DNA of 64,000 bases. Source: GCA-016699835 sp964543905. GTDB taxonomy: Bacteria; Planctomycetota; Phycisphaerae; Phycisphaerales; UBA1924. Each line of letters opens with the position of its first letter. Position 1 is the stretch's first letter. The stretch covers positions 248,001 to 312,000 of the forward strand of contig CAZIZO010000002.1 of assembly GCA_964543905.1 (NCBI GenBank), in the 5' to 3' direction. Below the pieces are notes generated by a model, which saw nothing but the letters and a program-made list of their open reading frames with translations, searched no databases and was not told the DNA's origin. Shown piece by piece: positions 33,991 through 42,276 of this stretch. The translations under genes were made by a program, and so were the position numbers.

Positions 33991-35130
33991 CTAGGCGAAA
34001 AAGTTGTCTCCCTCCGCAGGCCTCAGCCTCCACGACGCGCGATCCGCGTCGGCCAACTTGGCAAGTGGGCTCGTGGGTCCGGCGCGATACAGCAGGTGCA
34101 ACTGCCCCGCGGGCGCAAAGCCCACGCCGCGGAGCAATGATTTCAGGGTCGCCTCGCGCGTGCACACCTCGACCGCATCGGGTGATCGTCCAGACCCCGG
34201 CAGGCGGAGGCTCGCCGCATGCCAAGCCGCCAGCAGGACGAGCGATCGCTCGGGAAGGCGTCGCTCGTCGAAGGTCATCCAATCCTGCACGGACGCGAGC
34301 GTCAGATCACGGAGTTGGCGCTGCGTCGCGATGTCGTAGTGACGACACTTCGTCAGGAAGTACCCAAGCAGATCGCCGCCACGATCCCGAACCACCGCCA
34401 GATCGCGAACCGCGCCTCCCGAGGCCGGCTCCAAGACGTGGCTCGCCTCCCAATCGACCCAGGACTTGGACCGGTGGAACGCCAATCCTGATTTCAGTCG
34501 CTCCGCGATCGCGCTGTCAGCATCGATCGGCAACTCCCGCGCCCGCTCGATCCGCACGCCTCGACCCTGCACCCCCGCCAGCAGGCGTAAGGCCGCCCGC
34601 TGGACCAGCAGCCCCGCATCGGCCGTCAACCGGGCAATGGGGCGGACGAGGGCATTCCCCACGTAGCGATCGACCACGGTGCGACTCTTGCGCAGCCAGA
34701 TGAATCGCGACATCGGCACGTCGATCCATTTCAGTTTTTCGTAGATCGGCAACGCCGCCGCCGAAACTCCGCACACCGCGCACGTCGGGTGCACCGAGTG
34801 CATCTTCATGACGAGCAGAGCCCCGGCCATGCTCTTGCGGTGCTCCGGAGGCACATACAGCGACGATGCCCACAAGACCGGGACGGGCTTGGCGTTGAGC
34901 GCCGCCTCGCCCGCGATGAGGTCCATTTTGCCAATGACCTGCCCGTCCTTGACGGCGACGAGTTGCACCGGATCATCCGGGGTGGTGCTCAATGGATTCG
35001 AAAGAAAGGCCCGCCTCTTCTCCGGACAGAACGTCGCCAGATTCTGGGGATCGGCCCACGAAGGGGGCGTGCCCGATTCGAGGGACAAACGCCGAACAAC
35101 GTGGATCTGGGTTGGCGAAGATTCAGACAT
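33991..35130 (-). CDS. GNAT-fold acyltransferase-like protein
   Basis: A 379-residue protein. The N-terminal third looks like a GNAT domain (VAVKDGQVIGKMDLIAGEA, then VLWASSLYVPPEHRKSMAGALLVMKM), the place where acyl-CoA or acyl-ACP binds; the rest may be a second, degenerate GNAT domain, as in FemX or BioF2-like proteins. The acyl donor is unknown. It is divergent from the FkbH-ACP pair across 117 bases, which makes an acyl transfer from that carrier protein to a glycan a reasonable guess. ATG 35130 is used rather than the TTG at 35136. Confidence 0.7.
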   Translation of the reverse strand: MSESSPTQIHVVRRLSLESGTPPSWADPQNLATFCPEKRRAFLSNPLSTTPDDPVQLVAVKDGQVIGKMDLIAGEAALNAKPVPVLWASSLYVPPEHRKSMAGALLVMKMHSVHPTCAVCGVSAAALPIYEKLKWIDVPMSRFIWLRKSRTVVDRYVGNALVRPIARLTADAGLLVQRAALRLLAGVQGRGVRIERARELPIDADSAIAERLKSGLAFHRSKSWVDWEASHVLEPASGGAVRDLAVVRDRGGDLLGYFLTKCRHYDIATQRQLRDLTLASVQDWMTFDERRLPERSLVLLAAWHAASLRLPGSGRSPDAVEVCTREATLKSLLRGVGFAPAGQLHLLYRAGPTSPLAKLADADRASWRLRPAEGDNFFA

Positions 35131-35247
35131 GGTCAAGACGACGAACGCACGACGAACCGACTATCGGCGCCAAGAGTAGGGAGAACGAGCGCCGCGGCGC
35201 TCACTTGCCAACAATCCGGGGCCGATGCAAGGAGACGGGTGCCAATC

Positions 35248-37164
35248 ATGAGCGTGAGTTCGGTGGGACATCAAGTCGAGGCGTTTGATCCGCAGGCCTC
35301 CCGGAAACGGGTGGACGCGGCACTCGCGGAATCCAACTGGCCCGCCGCGCGGGCGGAGTTGAACACCCTCTGGCGCGCCACGGGTGACGCGGCCACCGCG
35401 GGCTTCGTCGTTGCTCGTTTCGAAAGGATGCGCGCCCACCTCCCGCTCACGCCCGCCCGATTCGCGATTCTGCGATCCATGACCGTCGAGCCGATGGTCC
35501 CCATGCTCCGCGCCGGAGCCTTCGCCTCGGGCATCGGGCTCGATGTTTTTCTGGGCGACTTCAACGCGTACGTGCAGGACATCCTGAACCCCGCCAGCCC
35601 GATGTACGCCTTTGATCCGACGGTCGTCGTCCTCGCCGTCCAGGCGCGCGACCTTGTTCCCGAACTCTGGACCGGGTTTGTCGACCTCTCGCCGCAACAG
35701 GTGGACGAGGTGTGCGAGCGGGCGATCACGTCGTTCAAGTCCTGGGTGGAGACGCTTCGCAAGCACACCAAGGCGCACGTCATCATTCATAACCTGGAGC
35801 GCCCGAGCGTCCCGGCCCTGGGGCTGTTCGATCGCCTGAACGAGCGCAGCCAGGTCGAGGCCATTGAGAAGATCAACGCCGGGCTTTCCGCCCTCGCGCG
35901 CACAAAGAGCAATGTGTACGTGCTCGACTACGATCGACTCCTCGCCGGGCGCGGGCTCGATCGCGTGCAGGACGAACGAAAGTGGCTCACCGTGCGCATG
36001 CCTCTCCGAGCCGACGAGATGGGCGCCCTCGCCCGTGAATGGCTGCGCTTCCTCCATCCCATCTGTGGCAAGACCTGCAAGGCGCTCGTCCTTGACCTCG
36101 ACAACACCCTCTGGGGCGGCGTCATCGGCGAGGACGGGATGGACGGCATCAAACTCGACACCGAGTACCCCGGCGCCGCATTCCGCAACTTTCAGCGAGC
36201 CGTCCTCGATCTCTTCGAGCGGGGCATCATCCTCGCCGTCAACAGCAAGAACAACCACGCCGACGCCATGGAGGCGATCACCTCGCACCCCGGGATGCTC
36301 CTCAAGCCCGACCACTTCGCCACCTTCCGCATCAACTGGCAGGACAAGGCCAGCAACTTGCGCGACATCGCCAAGGAACTGAACATCGGCATCGACTCCC
36401 TCGCCTTCTTCGACGACAACCCCGTCGAGCGCGAATGGGTGAGTTCGCAGTTGCCCGAGGTGACGGTGATCGACGTCCCGGGCGACCCCATGCTCTACGC
36501 GCGGACGCTCCGGGAGGTGCCGCAGTTTGAGCGCCTCAGCCTGTCGTCCGAGGACCGGGTCCGCGGACGGATGTACGCGGAGAACCGCCTGCGCAGCGAG
36601 TTGCAGCAGCAGTTCTCCTCGATGGACGAGTTCTACGAATCGCTCACGATGGAGATGGAGTTGCAGCCCGTCACGCCGGCCAACCTCGCGCGCGTCGCGC
36701 AACTCACCCAGAAGACCAACCAGTTCAACCTCACGACCAAGCGATATACCGAGGAGCAGGTCGCCGCCATGAACACCGACCCGTCCTGGCAACTCTGCGC
36801 GGTCAAGGTGAAGGACCGCTTCGGCGACAACGGGATCGTGGGCGTGGCGTTCACCAAGGTCTCCGGACGCGAGGCGCAGATCGACACGCTCTTGCTCTCC
36901 TGTCGCGTCATCGGACGCACCATCGAGACGGCGTTCCTCTCCTTCATCGCCGAGCGCGCCAGGGCCGCCGGTGCGACCCGCCTGACGGGCTGGTACCTCC
37001 CCACGAAAAAGAACGCTCCCTGCAAGGAGTTCTACGCGTCCCACAAGTTTGAGATCGTCGAGAAGAACGACGCCGGAGGACTGCTCTACGCCTGTGATCT
37101 CGCCGCCAACGAGATCGCCTGGCCCAAGTGGATCAAGCGCCTCGACGCCGGAGCACGAGCATGA
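35248..37164 (+). CDS. FkbH-like protein: SGNH-like, HAD (IIIC) and GNAT domains
   Basis: A 638-residue enzyme. Residues about 75-265 form an SGNH/GDSL-like segment; the HAD phosphatase-like core starts at VLDLDNTLWGG with Asp283 and Asp285; the GNAT-like end covers about 480-630. FkbH-family proteins take a glyceryl unit from 1,3-bisphosphoglycerate, remove the phosphate and load it on an acyl carrier protein. The next gene is an ACP whose ATG overlaps this stop (ATGA), so the pairing is direct. In this locus the product would decorate a polysaccharide rather than feed a polyketide synthase, since none is present. ATG 35248 has AAGGAG 13 bases upstream. Confidence 0.85.
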   Translation: MSVSSVGHQVEAFDPQASRKRVDAALAESNWPAARAELNTLWRATGDAATAGFVVARFERMRAHLPLTPARFAILRSMTVEPMVPMLRAGAFASGIGLDVFLGDFNAYVQDILNPASPMYAFDPTVVVLAVQARDLVPELWTGFVDLSPQQVDEVCERAITSFKSWVETLRKHTKAHVIIHNLERPSVPALGLFDRLNERSQVEAIEKINAGLSALARTKSNVYVLDYDRLLAGRGLDRVQDERKWLTVRMPLRADEMGALAREWLRFLHPICGKTCKALVLDLDNTLWGGVIGEDGMDGIKLDTEYPGAAFRNFQRAVLDLFERGIILAVNSKNNHADAMEAITSHPGMLLKPDHFATFRINWQDKASNLRDIAKELNIGIDSLAFFDDNPVEREWVSSQLPEVTVIDVPGDPMLYARTLREVPQFERLSLSSEDRVRGRMYAENRLRSELQQQFSSMDEFYESLTMEMELQPVTPANLARVAQLTQKTNQFNLTTKRYTEEQVAAMNTDPSWQLCAVKVKDRFGDNGIVGVAFTKVSGREAQIDTLLLSCRVIGRTIETAFLSFIAERARAAGATRLTGWYLPTKKNAPCKEFYASHKFEIVEKNDAGGLLYACDLAANEIAWPKWIKRLDAGARA

Positions 37165-37403
37165 GCAAGGACATCCTCGAACAGGTCAAGTCCGTCGCCG
37201 CCGACGTTTTCGGCGTGCCCGCCGAATCCCTCTCGGGCGCGTCCTCCCCCGAGAGCGTCGAAGCCTGGGATTCCGTGCAGCACCTCAGCCTCGCGATGGC
37301 GGTCGAGGCGCACTTCGGCATCACGCTCGAGCCCGAAGACATCGAAAAAATGCAAACGCTCGATGGCGTCGCGGCGCGCGTTCAGAGGCACACGCGCGCC
37401 TAG
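37161..37403 (+). CDS. Acyl carrier protein
   Basis: An 80-residue carrier protein with the phosphopantetheine site at Ser38 in EAWDSVQHLSLAMAVE. The four-helix plan and acidic residues around the site fit the family. It overlaps the FkbH-like gene by four bases, and so is the likely acceptor of its glyceryl (or related) group; it is not the housekeeping AcpP, which would sit with fatty acid genes and carry a DSLD motif. Confidence 0.9.
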   Translation: MSKDILEQVKSVAADVFGVPAESLSGASSPESVEAWDSVQHLSLAMAVEAHFGITLEPEDIEKMQTLDGVAARVQRHTRA

Positions 37404-37421
37404 ACATTCCGCGCGCGCTTT

Positions 37422-38429
37422 CTAGATCGCGGCCGTCGCATCGCTCGACATGGCGCCCCCGAGTCGAAGCACGTTCTCGCACGTGTCCCACCGGTGGTGC
37501 CGGAGCAACGCTCGGAGTTTGTCCGCCGTCCCGCGCATCCCCACATAACACTTGAAGCGCCGGTGCAAGGGCATCGAAACGCGCGGACAATCGGGCGCGA
37601 AGTCGCGCGGATGCAGATACACCACCGTCGGCCTCCCCGCCGCCGCCTCGTGCGCCAGGCCCTGCTCGATCATGCCCGGCGTCAGCAATCGAAGATACCC
37701 GCCCCCCGAATAGCACATCCGCTTGCGAAGCGGCCCCACCCCCACGGGCGCGATCGACATGGGCAACTCCGGAATACGCCGCCCCGAGGGTGCCGTCACC
37801 ACGTGCGCTCCGGGCGGGCACGCATACCCACCATGCCCGCGCGCCGCCGGGAACAAACTCGCGTCATACTTCAGCCCCGCGTCCAGCAACACGTCGAACG
37901 CCCACTCCGCACCCTTGGTGATCGAGAACGAGGGCGCCCGAAATCCATGAATCGCCACGCCCGCGGCATGCCCGCTCGACCCCGCCGCCCCCGACCGGAT
38001 CGCCGCCAGAGAGTCGGCGATGTCCTTCGCAAAGACCTCGGGTGTCAACTCATACACCTTGCGATGCCAAAAACTATGCGTCGCGATCTCGTGCCCGGCC
38101 TCGAAGATGCGTTGCACCAGCGCCGGATGCCGCTCCGCGATCCATCCCAGAATGAAGAACGTCCCCTTCGCCTTCCCCTCGTCGCAAATTTTCAGGATCA
38201 GGTCCGTGTACCGCTCCACCAGCGAACTCGTCGCGCTCAACTCGGGCCAGCGTGATGGGTCCTCCACCGCCTTCACCTCGACCATGTGAAACCAGTCCTC
38301 GATGTCAAAGGAAAGGGCGTGCGTGAGGGTGTTCCGGCGGGAGTTCAACCCAAGAGTATCGGCAGGCTCCGCCCCGCGGGCGAGTTCCACGACCCCAGAT
38401 CCGAGCGAGGCCCTCAGATTCGTCGCCAT
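37422..38429 (-). CDS. Polysaccharide deacetylase, DUF3473/XrtA-system type
   Basis: A 335-residue NodB-fold deacetylase. The metal site is built from Asp42 and Asp45 (SFDIEDWF) and His113/His118 (GHEIATHSFWH). TFFILGW, GFRAPSFSI and YLHPRDF complete the active site. The C-terminal block RFKCYVGMRGTADKLRALL matches the DUF3473 extension of deacetylases that sit in exosortase (PEP-CTERM) exopolysaccharide loci. It would deacetylate the growing or exported polysaccharide. ATG 38429 is chosen; the frame is open to 38843. No exosortase gene is in the window. Confidence 0.88.
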   Translation of the reverse strand: MATNLRASLGSGVVELARGAEPADTLGLNSRRNTLTHALSFDIEDWFHMVEVKAVEDPSRWPELSATSSLVERYTDLILKICDEGKAKGTFFILGWIAERHPALVQRIFEAGHEIATHSFWHRKVYELTPEVFAKDIADSLAAIRSGAAGSSGHAAGVAIHGFRAPSFSITKGAEWAFDVLLDAGLKYDASLFPAARGHGGYACPPGAHVVTAPSGRRIPELPMSIAPVGVGPLRKRMCYSGGGYLRLLTPGMIEQGLAHEAAAGRPTVVYLHPRDFAPDCPRVSMPLHRRFKCYVGMRGTADKLRALLRHHRWDTCENVLRLGGAMSSDATAAI

Positions 38430-38462
38430 CGACTCGCCCCCGCATGGTGTACACTGCCGGGC

Positions 38463-38918
38463 ATGCTTCGCGCCCTCGCCCTCGTCCCGCTCTTTCTCCT
38501 TGCCGCCTGCTCGACCGGGCCCGCCCCTCGCGTCGGCGAACCCACGGCCTCCGTCGGCGAGCGCACCGACGCGGGCGTGGTGATCCACTTTTCCATCCCG
38601 TGCGAGAATCCAAGTTCGGAGGGTCTTCCCCTTCGTGAAGTCCGCTACACCGTTTCGATCGACGGGCGACCCGTCTTTCGCGGACTTCGCTCTGCCGAGG
38701 CCACCGTCCGTCGCTTCGGCTCCCAGCGGATCAGCCTCCCCGCCGTCATCGCCGCCGAGCCGGGGCAATCGCTGCCCACGGGCACCTCCACCTTCAGAAT
38801 CGACGCGGAGATGCTCTACGTCCGCCCCGGGATTCTGTCGCAAGCCCTGTTCGATGCGGAGATCGTCCAGCCCAGCGTCGAGTTTTCGGGCACCGGCTCG
38901 ATCGACTTCGGAAAATAG
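38463..38918 (+). CDS. Lipoprotein with LEA/WHy-like domain
   Basis: A 151-residue exported lipoprotein. The signal peptide ends in the lipobox LLAAC (Cys16). The mature part is a single beta-sandwich, with HFSIPCENPSSEGLPLREVRYTVSIDG, the pattern of late-embryogenesis-abundant (LEA type 2, WHy) domains seen in bacterial lipoproteins. Its role is unknown. It diverges from the deacetylase across 33 bases, and ATG 38463 is close to the deacetylase start, so promoters must overlap. It converges with tmk. Confidence 0.75.
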   Translation: MLRALALVPLFLLAACSTGPAPRVGEPTASVGERTDAGVVIHFSIPCENPSSEGLPLREVRYTVSIDGRPVFRGLRSAEATVRRFGSQRISLPAVIAAEPGQSLPTGTSTFRIDAEMLYVRPGILSQALFDAEIVQPSVEFSGTGSIDFGK

Positions 38919-38934
38919 CGGCGCCCGACGTGGC

Positions 38935-39645
38935 TTACGCGAGACGTTCCCCCAGGAGCCTCACCAGATCGTCCCAAACCTCCTCGGGCGTCCGCCGAGC
39001 ATCGACCACGAGATGTCGCTCGGGTTGTGCCCTCGCGCGATCCAGATAGGCCGATCGCACGCGGCGATGGAACTCGCGCCCACGGGCCTCGATGCGATCA
39101 TCGAACAACGACACCTCGTCCGCCACGGCTTTCTTCTTCGTGGGCTTGCTGATTCCCTTCGTCCGGCGGGCCGCCGTCTCTTCGTCGACGTCGAAGAGCA
39201 GCACCAGATCGGGCCACGTCTCCCCCAGTGCCACGCCCGCCACGGACGTGATCTCCTCCTCGGGCAAACCCCCGCCGCCGCCCTGGTAGGCATACGTCGA
39301 TTCCACGAACCGATCGGCGAGCACCACCTCGCCCCGCGCCAGCGCCGGTCGTATCCGCTCTTCGACCAGTTGCGCCCGGCTGGCCATGTACAACAACATC
39401 TCGCACCGCAGCGTCATGTCGCTCTTCGTGTCCAGCAGCAGTTGCCGGATGCGCTCGCCGATGGGCGTCCCCCCGGGCTCGCGGACCTCGCACACGCCCA
39501 CGCCCGCCTCCAGGCACAACGTGATCAGGCGGCGCAGTTGCGTCGACTTGCCCGAGCCGTCCGGCCCCTCGAACGCGATGAATCGCCCCGCGAGGTTCTT
39601 GATCCAGTCTGGAGTAGGGTTCGACACGCGGGAGTGTACCGCCAT
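38935..39645 (-). CDS. tmk: Thymidylate kinase
   Basis: A 236-residue dTMP kinase of the nucleotide pathway. The P-loop is EGPDGSGKST (26-35), the DR-motif is ADRFVESTYAYQG, and the LID region contains TAARRTKGISKPTKKK. That LID and the following insert are longer than in most homologues. The start ATG 39645 overlaps the stop of the upstream glycosyltransferase by one base (TGATG), so translation is coupled; a shorter start is possible because the first 18 residues lie before the fold. Confidence 0.9.
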   Translation of the reverse strand: MAVHSRVSNPTPDWIKNLAGRFIAFEGPDGSGKSTQLRRLITLCLEAGVGVCEVREPGGTPIGERIRQLLLDTKSDMTLRCEMLLYMASRAQLVEERIRPALARGEVVLADRFVESTYAYQGGGGGLPEEEITSVAGVALGETWPDLVLLFDVDEETAARRTKGISKPTKKKAVADEVSLFDDRIEARGREFHRRVRSAYLDRARAQPERHLVVDARRTPEEVWDDLVRLLGERLA

Positions 39646-40934
39646 CAACTCGCGCCGAAGCCCGTTGAACGAACCTCGCCGTTCGGTTCTCGACCTTGCA
39701 TCCTTCCGGCTCGCGCCACTTCTTCCTCGTGCACGCCCCAGAAGTGATCGAAACACCGCTCCATCGTGAACGACGTCATGAAGTCCGCCGCCGCTCGCCC
39801 CATCGCGATCCGCCGCTCGCGATTCCCCGCCAACTCCACGATCGCTCGAACCCAGGCCCCAACATCCGTCACGCTTCGCACAAACCCCGTCTCGCCATCG
39901 CGCACGATCTCCTTTGGCCCACCCACGTCGCTCACCACCACGGGCAACCCCGCCGCCTGCGCCTCCATCACCACTTGCCCCAGCGTGTCCGTGATCGACG
40001 GGAAGACGAAGACATCGCTGTTCCCGTACACATTCCGCAAGTCTTCCCCATACTTGAACCCCAAGAATCGCACCGTCCCCCCCACCCCCGCCCCCGCCAA
40101 CTCGTGCTCCATCGCCTCTCGATACGGCCCATCGCCCACGACCCACATCTCCGCCTCCTGCCCCAGCCGCCCGAACTCCACTGTCGCCCGTGCCCAGACC
40201 CGCGAAAGGAACGGCAAGTTTTTCTCCACGCTCACCCGCCCCACATACAGGACACGCACGCTCCTCTTCGAAACGACGACTCGCGTCGCCTCCTTCGTGA
40301 TCGCCAGTTCGTCCCCCTCGGATGAGCCCCCTTCTCGCCCCGCCGCGATCGACGTCAGTCGCCCACCACGAGGGCTCCTCGAAAACTCTTCCCGCCGTAT
40401 CCCGGGTCGCAGCCGAACGCACTTCGACCGCTCAATCCCCAGCCGGACCAATGAATCGATGTACTCCTCACTCCGCGTAAACACCCGCGCGAAGGGCCTA
40501 TAAAACCAACTCATGTGCGCCGAACACAGCCACGTCAGCGCCTCAGCCTCAAACAAGCGCTCGATGTACGCCGGAAAATCCGTGTGATACACCCCCAGCA
40601 TCGGCACCCCCAGCCGCAGGGCGACCCGACGCCCAACCAGCCCCACCGGCCCCGGCGTCGAGATGTGCACGGCGTTCGGCCTCATCTCCCCCGCCCGCCG
40701 AACCATCTCCCGATAGGCCGGCAGCACCACCTCCAAGTTCGGGTACCCCGGCATGGCGCCCGCCCACCGCGGCGGCACGTTGTGGATGTTCGCTTCCGCC
40801 GGAATCTCCATCCTCGTGCTCGTAAGGACGTGCAGGTCGCGCCCCGATGCCCGCGCCATCGACGCCGAGTTGCGGATGAACCGCGACACGCCGTTCACAT
40901 CCCCTAGCGTGTCCGTGAACAGCAAAACCCGCAC
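39645..40934 (-). CDS. Glycosyltransferase, family 4 (GDP-mannose-type)
   Basis: A 429-residue GT-B enzyme. It opens with RVLLFTDTLGDVNGVSRFI and has VYHTDFPAYIERLF and FYRPFARVFTRSEEYIDSL, which resemble the phosphatidylinositol or digalactosyl-type mannosyltransferases of family 4. The donor motif is VFVFPSITDTLGQVVMEAQAAGLPVVV. A 30-residue Arg/Gly/Ser-rich insert follows residue 185. The start is GTG 40934. It may add mannose to a lipid or glycan. The gene runs into tmk with a one-base overlap. Confidence 0.87.
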   Translation of the reverse strand: MRVLLFTDTLGDVNGVSRFIRNSASMARASGRDLHVLTSTRMEIPAEANIHNVPPRWAGAMPGYPNLEVVLPAYREMVRRAGEMRPNAVHISTPGPVGLVGRRVALRLGVPMLGVYHTDFPAYIERLFEAEALTWLCSAHMSWFYRPFARVFTRSEEYIDSLVRLGIERSKCVRLRPGIRREEFSRSPRGGRLTSIAAGREGGSSEGDELAITKEATRVVVSKRSVRVLYVGRVSVEKNLPFLSRVWARATVEFGRLGQEAEMWVVGDGPYREAMEHELAGAGVGGTVRFLGFKYGEDLRNVYGNSDVFVFPSITDTLGQVVMEAQAAGLPVVVSDVGGPKEIVRDGETGFVRSVTDVGAWVRAIVELAGNRERRIAMGRAAADFMTSFTMERCFDHFWGVHEEEVARAGRMQGREPNGEVRSTGFGAS

Positions 40935-40964
40935 TCGACCTCCACGTGATAGAACCTCATCCGG

Positions 40965-40985
40965 ACCGGTCGGTATACTACCAGT
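40965..40985 (+). promoter_or_regulatory. Operator-like palindrome and -10-like box at the tetR start
   Basis: The dyad ACCGGTCGGT is at 40965-40974 and is followed by TATACT (40974-40979) and ACTACCAGT up to the ATG at 40986. The related repeat before the AhpD-like gene suggests binding by the TetR-family product itself. With TATACT as -10, the transcript would be nearly leaderless. Confidence 0.55.
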
Positions 40986-41552
40986 ATGCCTTCTGCCAAA
41001 CCTTCTGCCGCCCGCGACCGACTTTTGCAGGCGGCGGAGGATCTCTTCTCAGTTCGCGGCATCCAGGCCGTCGGCATCGAATCCATACTCGAACGTGCCG
41101 GCGTCGCCAAGATGACACTCTACCACCACTTCGACTCCAAGGAAGATTTGGTCCACGCCTGGCTCGAACACCGGCACGACGCCTGGCGTGCATGGATCGT
41201 CGCCGAGGTCCACCGCCTCAGCCCCGATCCCCAAGGTCGCGTCCTCGCGTTCTACGACGCCCTCGAGGAATGGTGCTCCAGCCCGCAGTTTGCTGGGTGT
41301 CCGTTCATCAACACGGCCCTTGAGTTGCGACGAGGCGCGACGCCCAGCCGCGACGCCTGCAACAAACACTTCGCCTTCCTCTCGCAGTTCCTCTTGGAGT
41401 TGGTCACCCTGGCTGAGGTGTCCAATCCCGTTGAAGCCGCCCAACAACTGGGTGTTCTGACCCAAGGAGCCATCGTCGCCTGCGCCCTTTCCGGCAAGCC
41501 CGAGTTCGTCAGTGTCGCCAAGGCGATCGCCAGCAAAATCCTTGGAAAATAA
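40986..41552 (+). CDS. TetR-family transcriptional regulator
   Basis: A 188-residue DNA-binding repressor. The N-terminal helix-turn-helix spans about 9-55 (LLQAAEDLFSVRGIQAVGIESILERAGVAKMTLYHHF, split over its three helices). The C-terminal helices form the ligand domain with AGCPFINTALELRRGA. Most members repress themselves and a neighbour when no ligand is bound. Matching dyads lie before its own start and before the AhpD-like gene at 41665, so it probably controls both. ATG 40986. Confidence 0.88.
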   Translation: MPSAKPSAARDRLLQAAEDLFSVRGIQAVGIESILERAGVAKMTLYHHFDSKEDLVHAWLEHRHDAWRAWIVAEVHRLSPDPQGRVLAFYDALEEWCSSPQFAGCPFINTALELRRGATPSRDACNKHFAFLSQFLLELVTLAEVSNPVEAAQQLGVLTQGAIVACALSGKPEFVSVAKAIASKILGK

Positions 41553-41600
41553 AACACCGAACCATCTTGGTGACCATTCAGAACAACTGGCATCGAATAT

Positions 41601-41624
41601 ACCGATCAGTCTATACTGATCAGT
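41601..41624 (+). promoter_or_regulatory. Two operator-like dyads before the AhpD-like gene
   Basis: ACCGATCAGT at 41601-41610 and the perfect palindrome ACTGATCAGT at 41615-41624 are 14 bases apart (centre to centre) and flank TATACT at 41612-41617. They resemble the dyad before tetR. They lie 41-64 bases upstream of the ATG at 41665, in the expected promoter zone. Confidence 0.6.
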
Positions 41625-41664
41625 ATGTTTGATTACGAAACAAGATACGTGAAAGGAAGATAGC

Positions 41665-42195
41665 ATGAGCCGCATCGCACCTGTCAACCCCGCCACGGCC
41701 ACCGGCCGGGCGAAGGAGATCTTTGACGGCCCGCTCGCCGGGAAGCACTTCAACATCTTCAAGTCCATGGCTGCCAGCCCTGCGGCACTGGATGCCTATC
41801 TCGGCATGGCGGGCGCCCTTTCGAAGGCTTCCCTGTCCGCCAAGGAGCGCGAGGTGATCCAACTCGTGGTCGGACAGGCGAACAACTGCGCGTACTGCAC
41901 CGCCGCCCACACCGCGATCGGCAAGTCCGTCGGCCTGACGGACGCGCAGACGATCGAGGCCCGCCGAGGCACCCTTGCCGACCCCAAACTCAATGCGATC
42001 GCCAGGTTTGCTCTCGCGCTCCACGAGAAAAGGGGCTTGATCAGCGACCACGACTTCGCGAACTTCCAGGCGGCCGGTTACTCCGACGCCCATGCGGCCG
42101 AAGCGGTCGCCTGCTATGCGCTCGCGATTTACACCAACTCCTTCAACCACATGAACGGCACGCCGGTGGATTTTCCAGAGCCACCTGCGATCTAG
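41665..42195 (+). CDS. Carboxymuconolactone decarboxylase/AhpD-type protein
   Basis: A 176-residue member of the CMD/AhpD fold. The redox motif is NNCAYCTAAH with Cys75, Cys78 and His82, and an upstream E-R-E-V-I-Q-L-V-V-G helix. The C-x2-C plus His set is that of peroxidase-type AhpD proteins, so it probably reduces alkyl hydroperoxides or handles thiol redox stress. AAAGGAAG precedes ATG 41665. The likely control by the adjacent TetR protein suggests induction by an oxidant or electrophile. Confidence 0.88.
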   Translation: MSRIAPVNPATATGRAKEIFDGPLAGKHFNIFKSMAASPAALDAYLGMAGALSKASLSAKEREVIQLVVGQANNCAYCTAAHTAIGKSVGLTDAQTIEARRGTLADPKLNAIARFALALHEKRGLISDHDFANFQAAGYSDAHAAEAVACYALAIYTNSFNHMNGTPVDFPEPPAI

Positions 42196-42276
42196 GACGC
42201 GGCCGTTCCGAGTGCCGCACGCCGGATCTCGGAATCTCGACATCCACACCCCAAGCCGCGTCGAATACCATCGCGC

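Noticed and set aside
35161..37044. Minus-strand 627-codon frame opposite the FkbH-like gene
   Set aside because: The FkbH motifs are on the plus strand and the ACP overlap supports that frame. The antisense frame has no recognisable feature.
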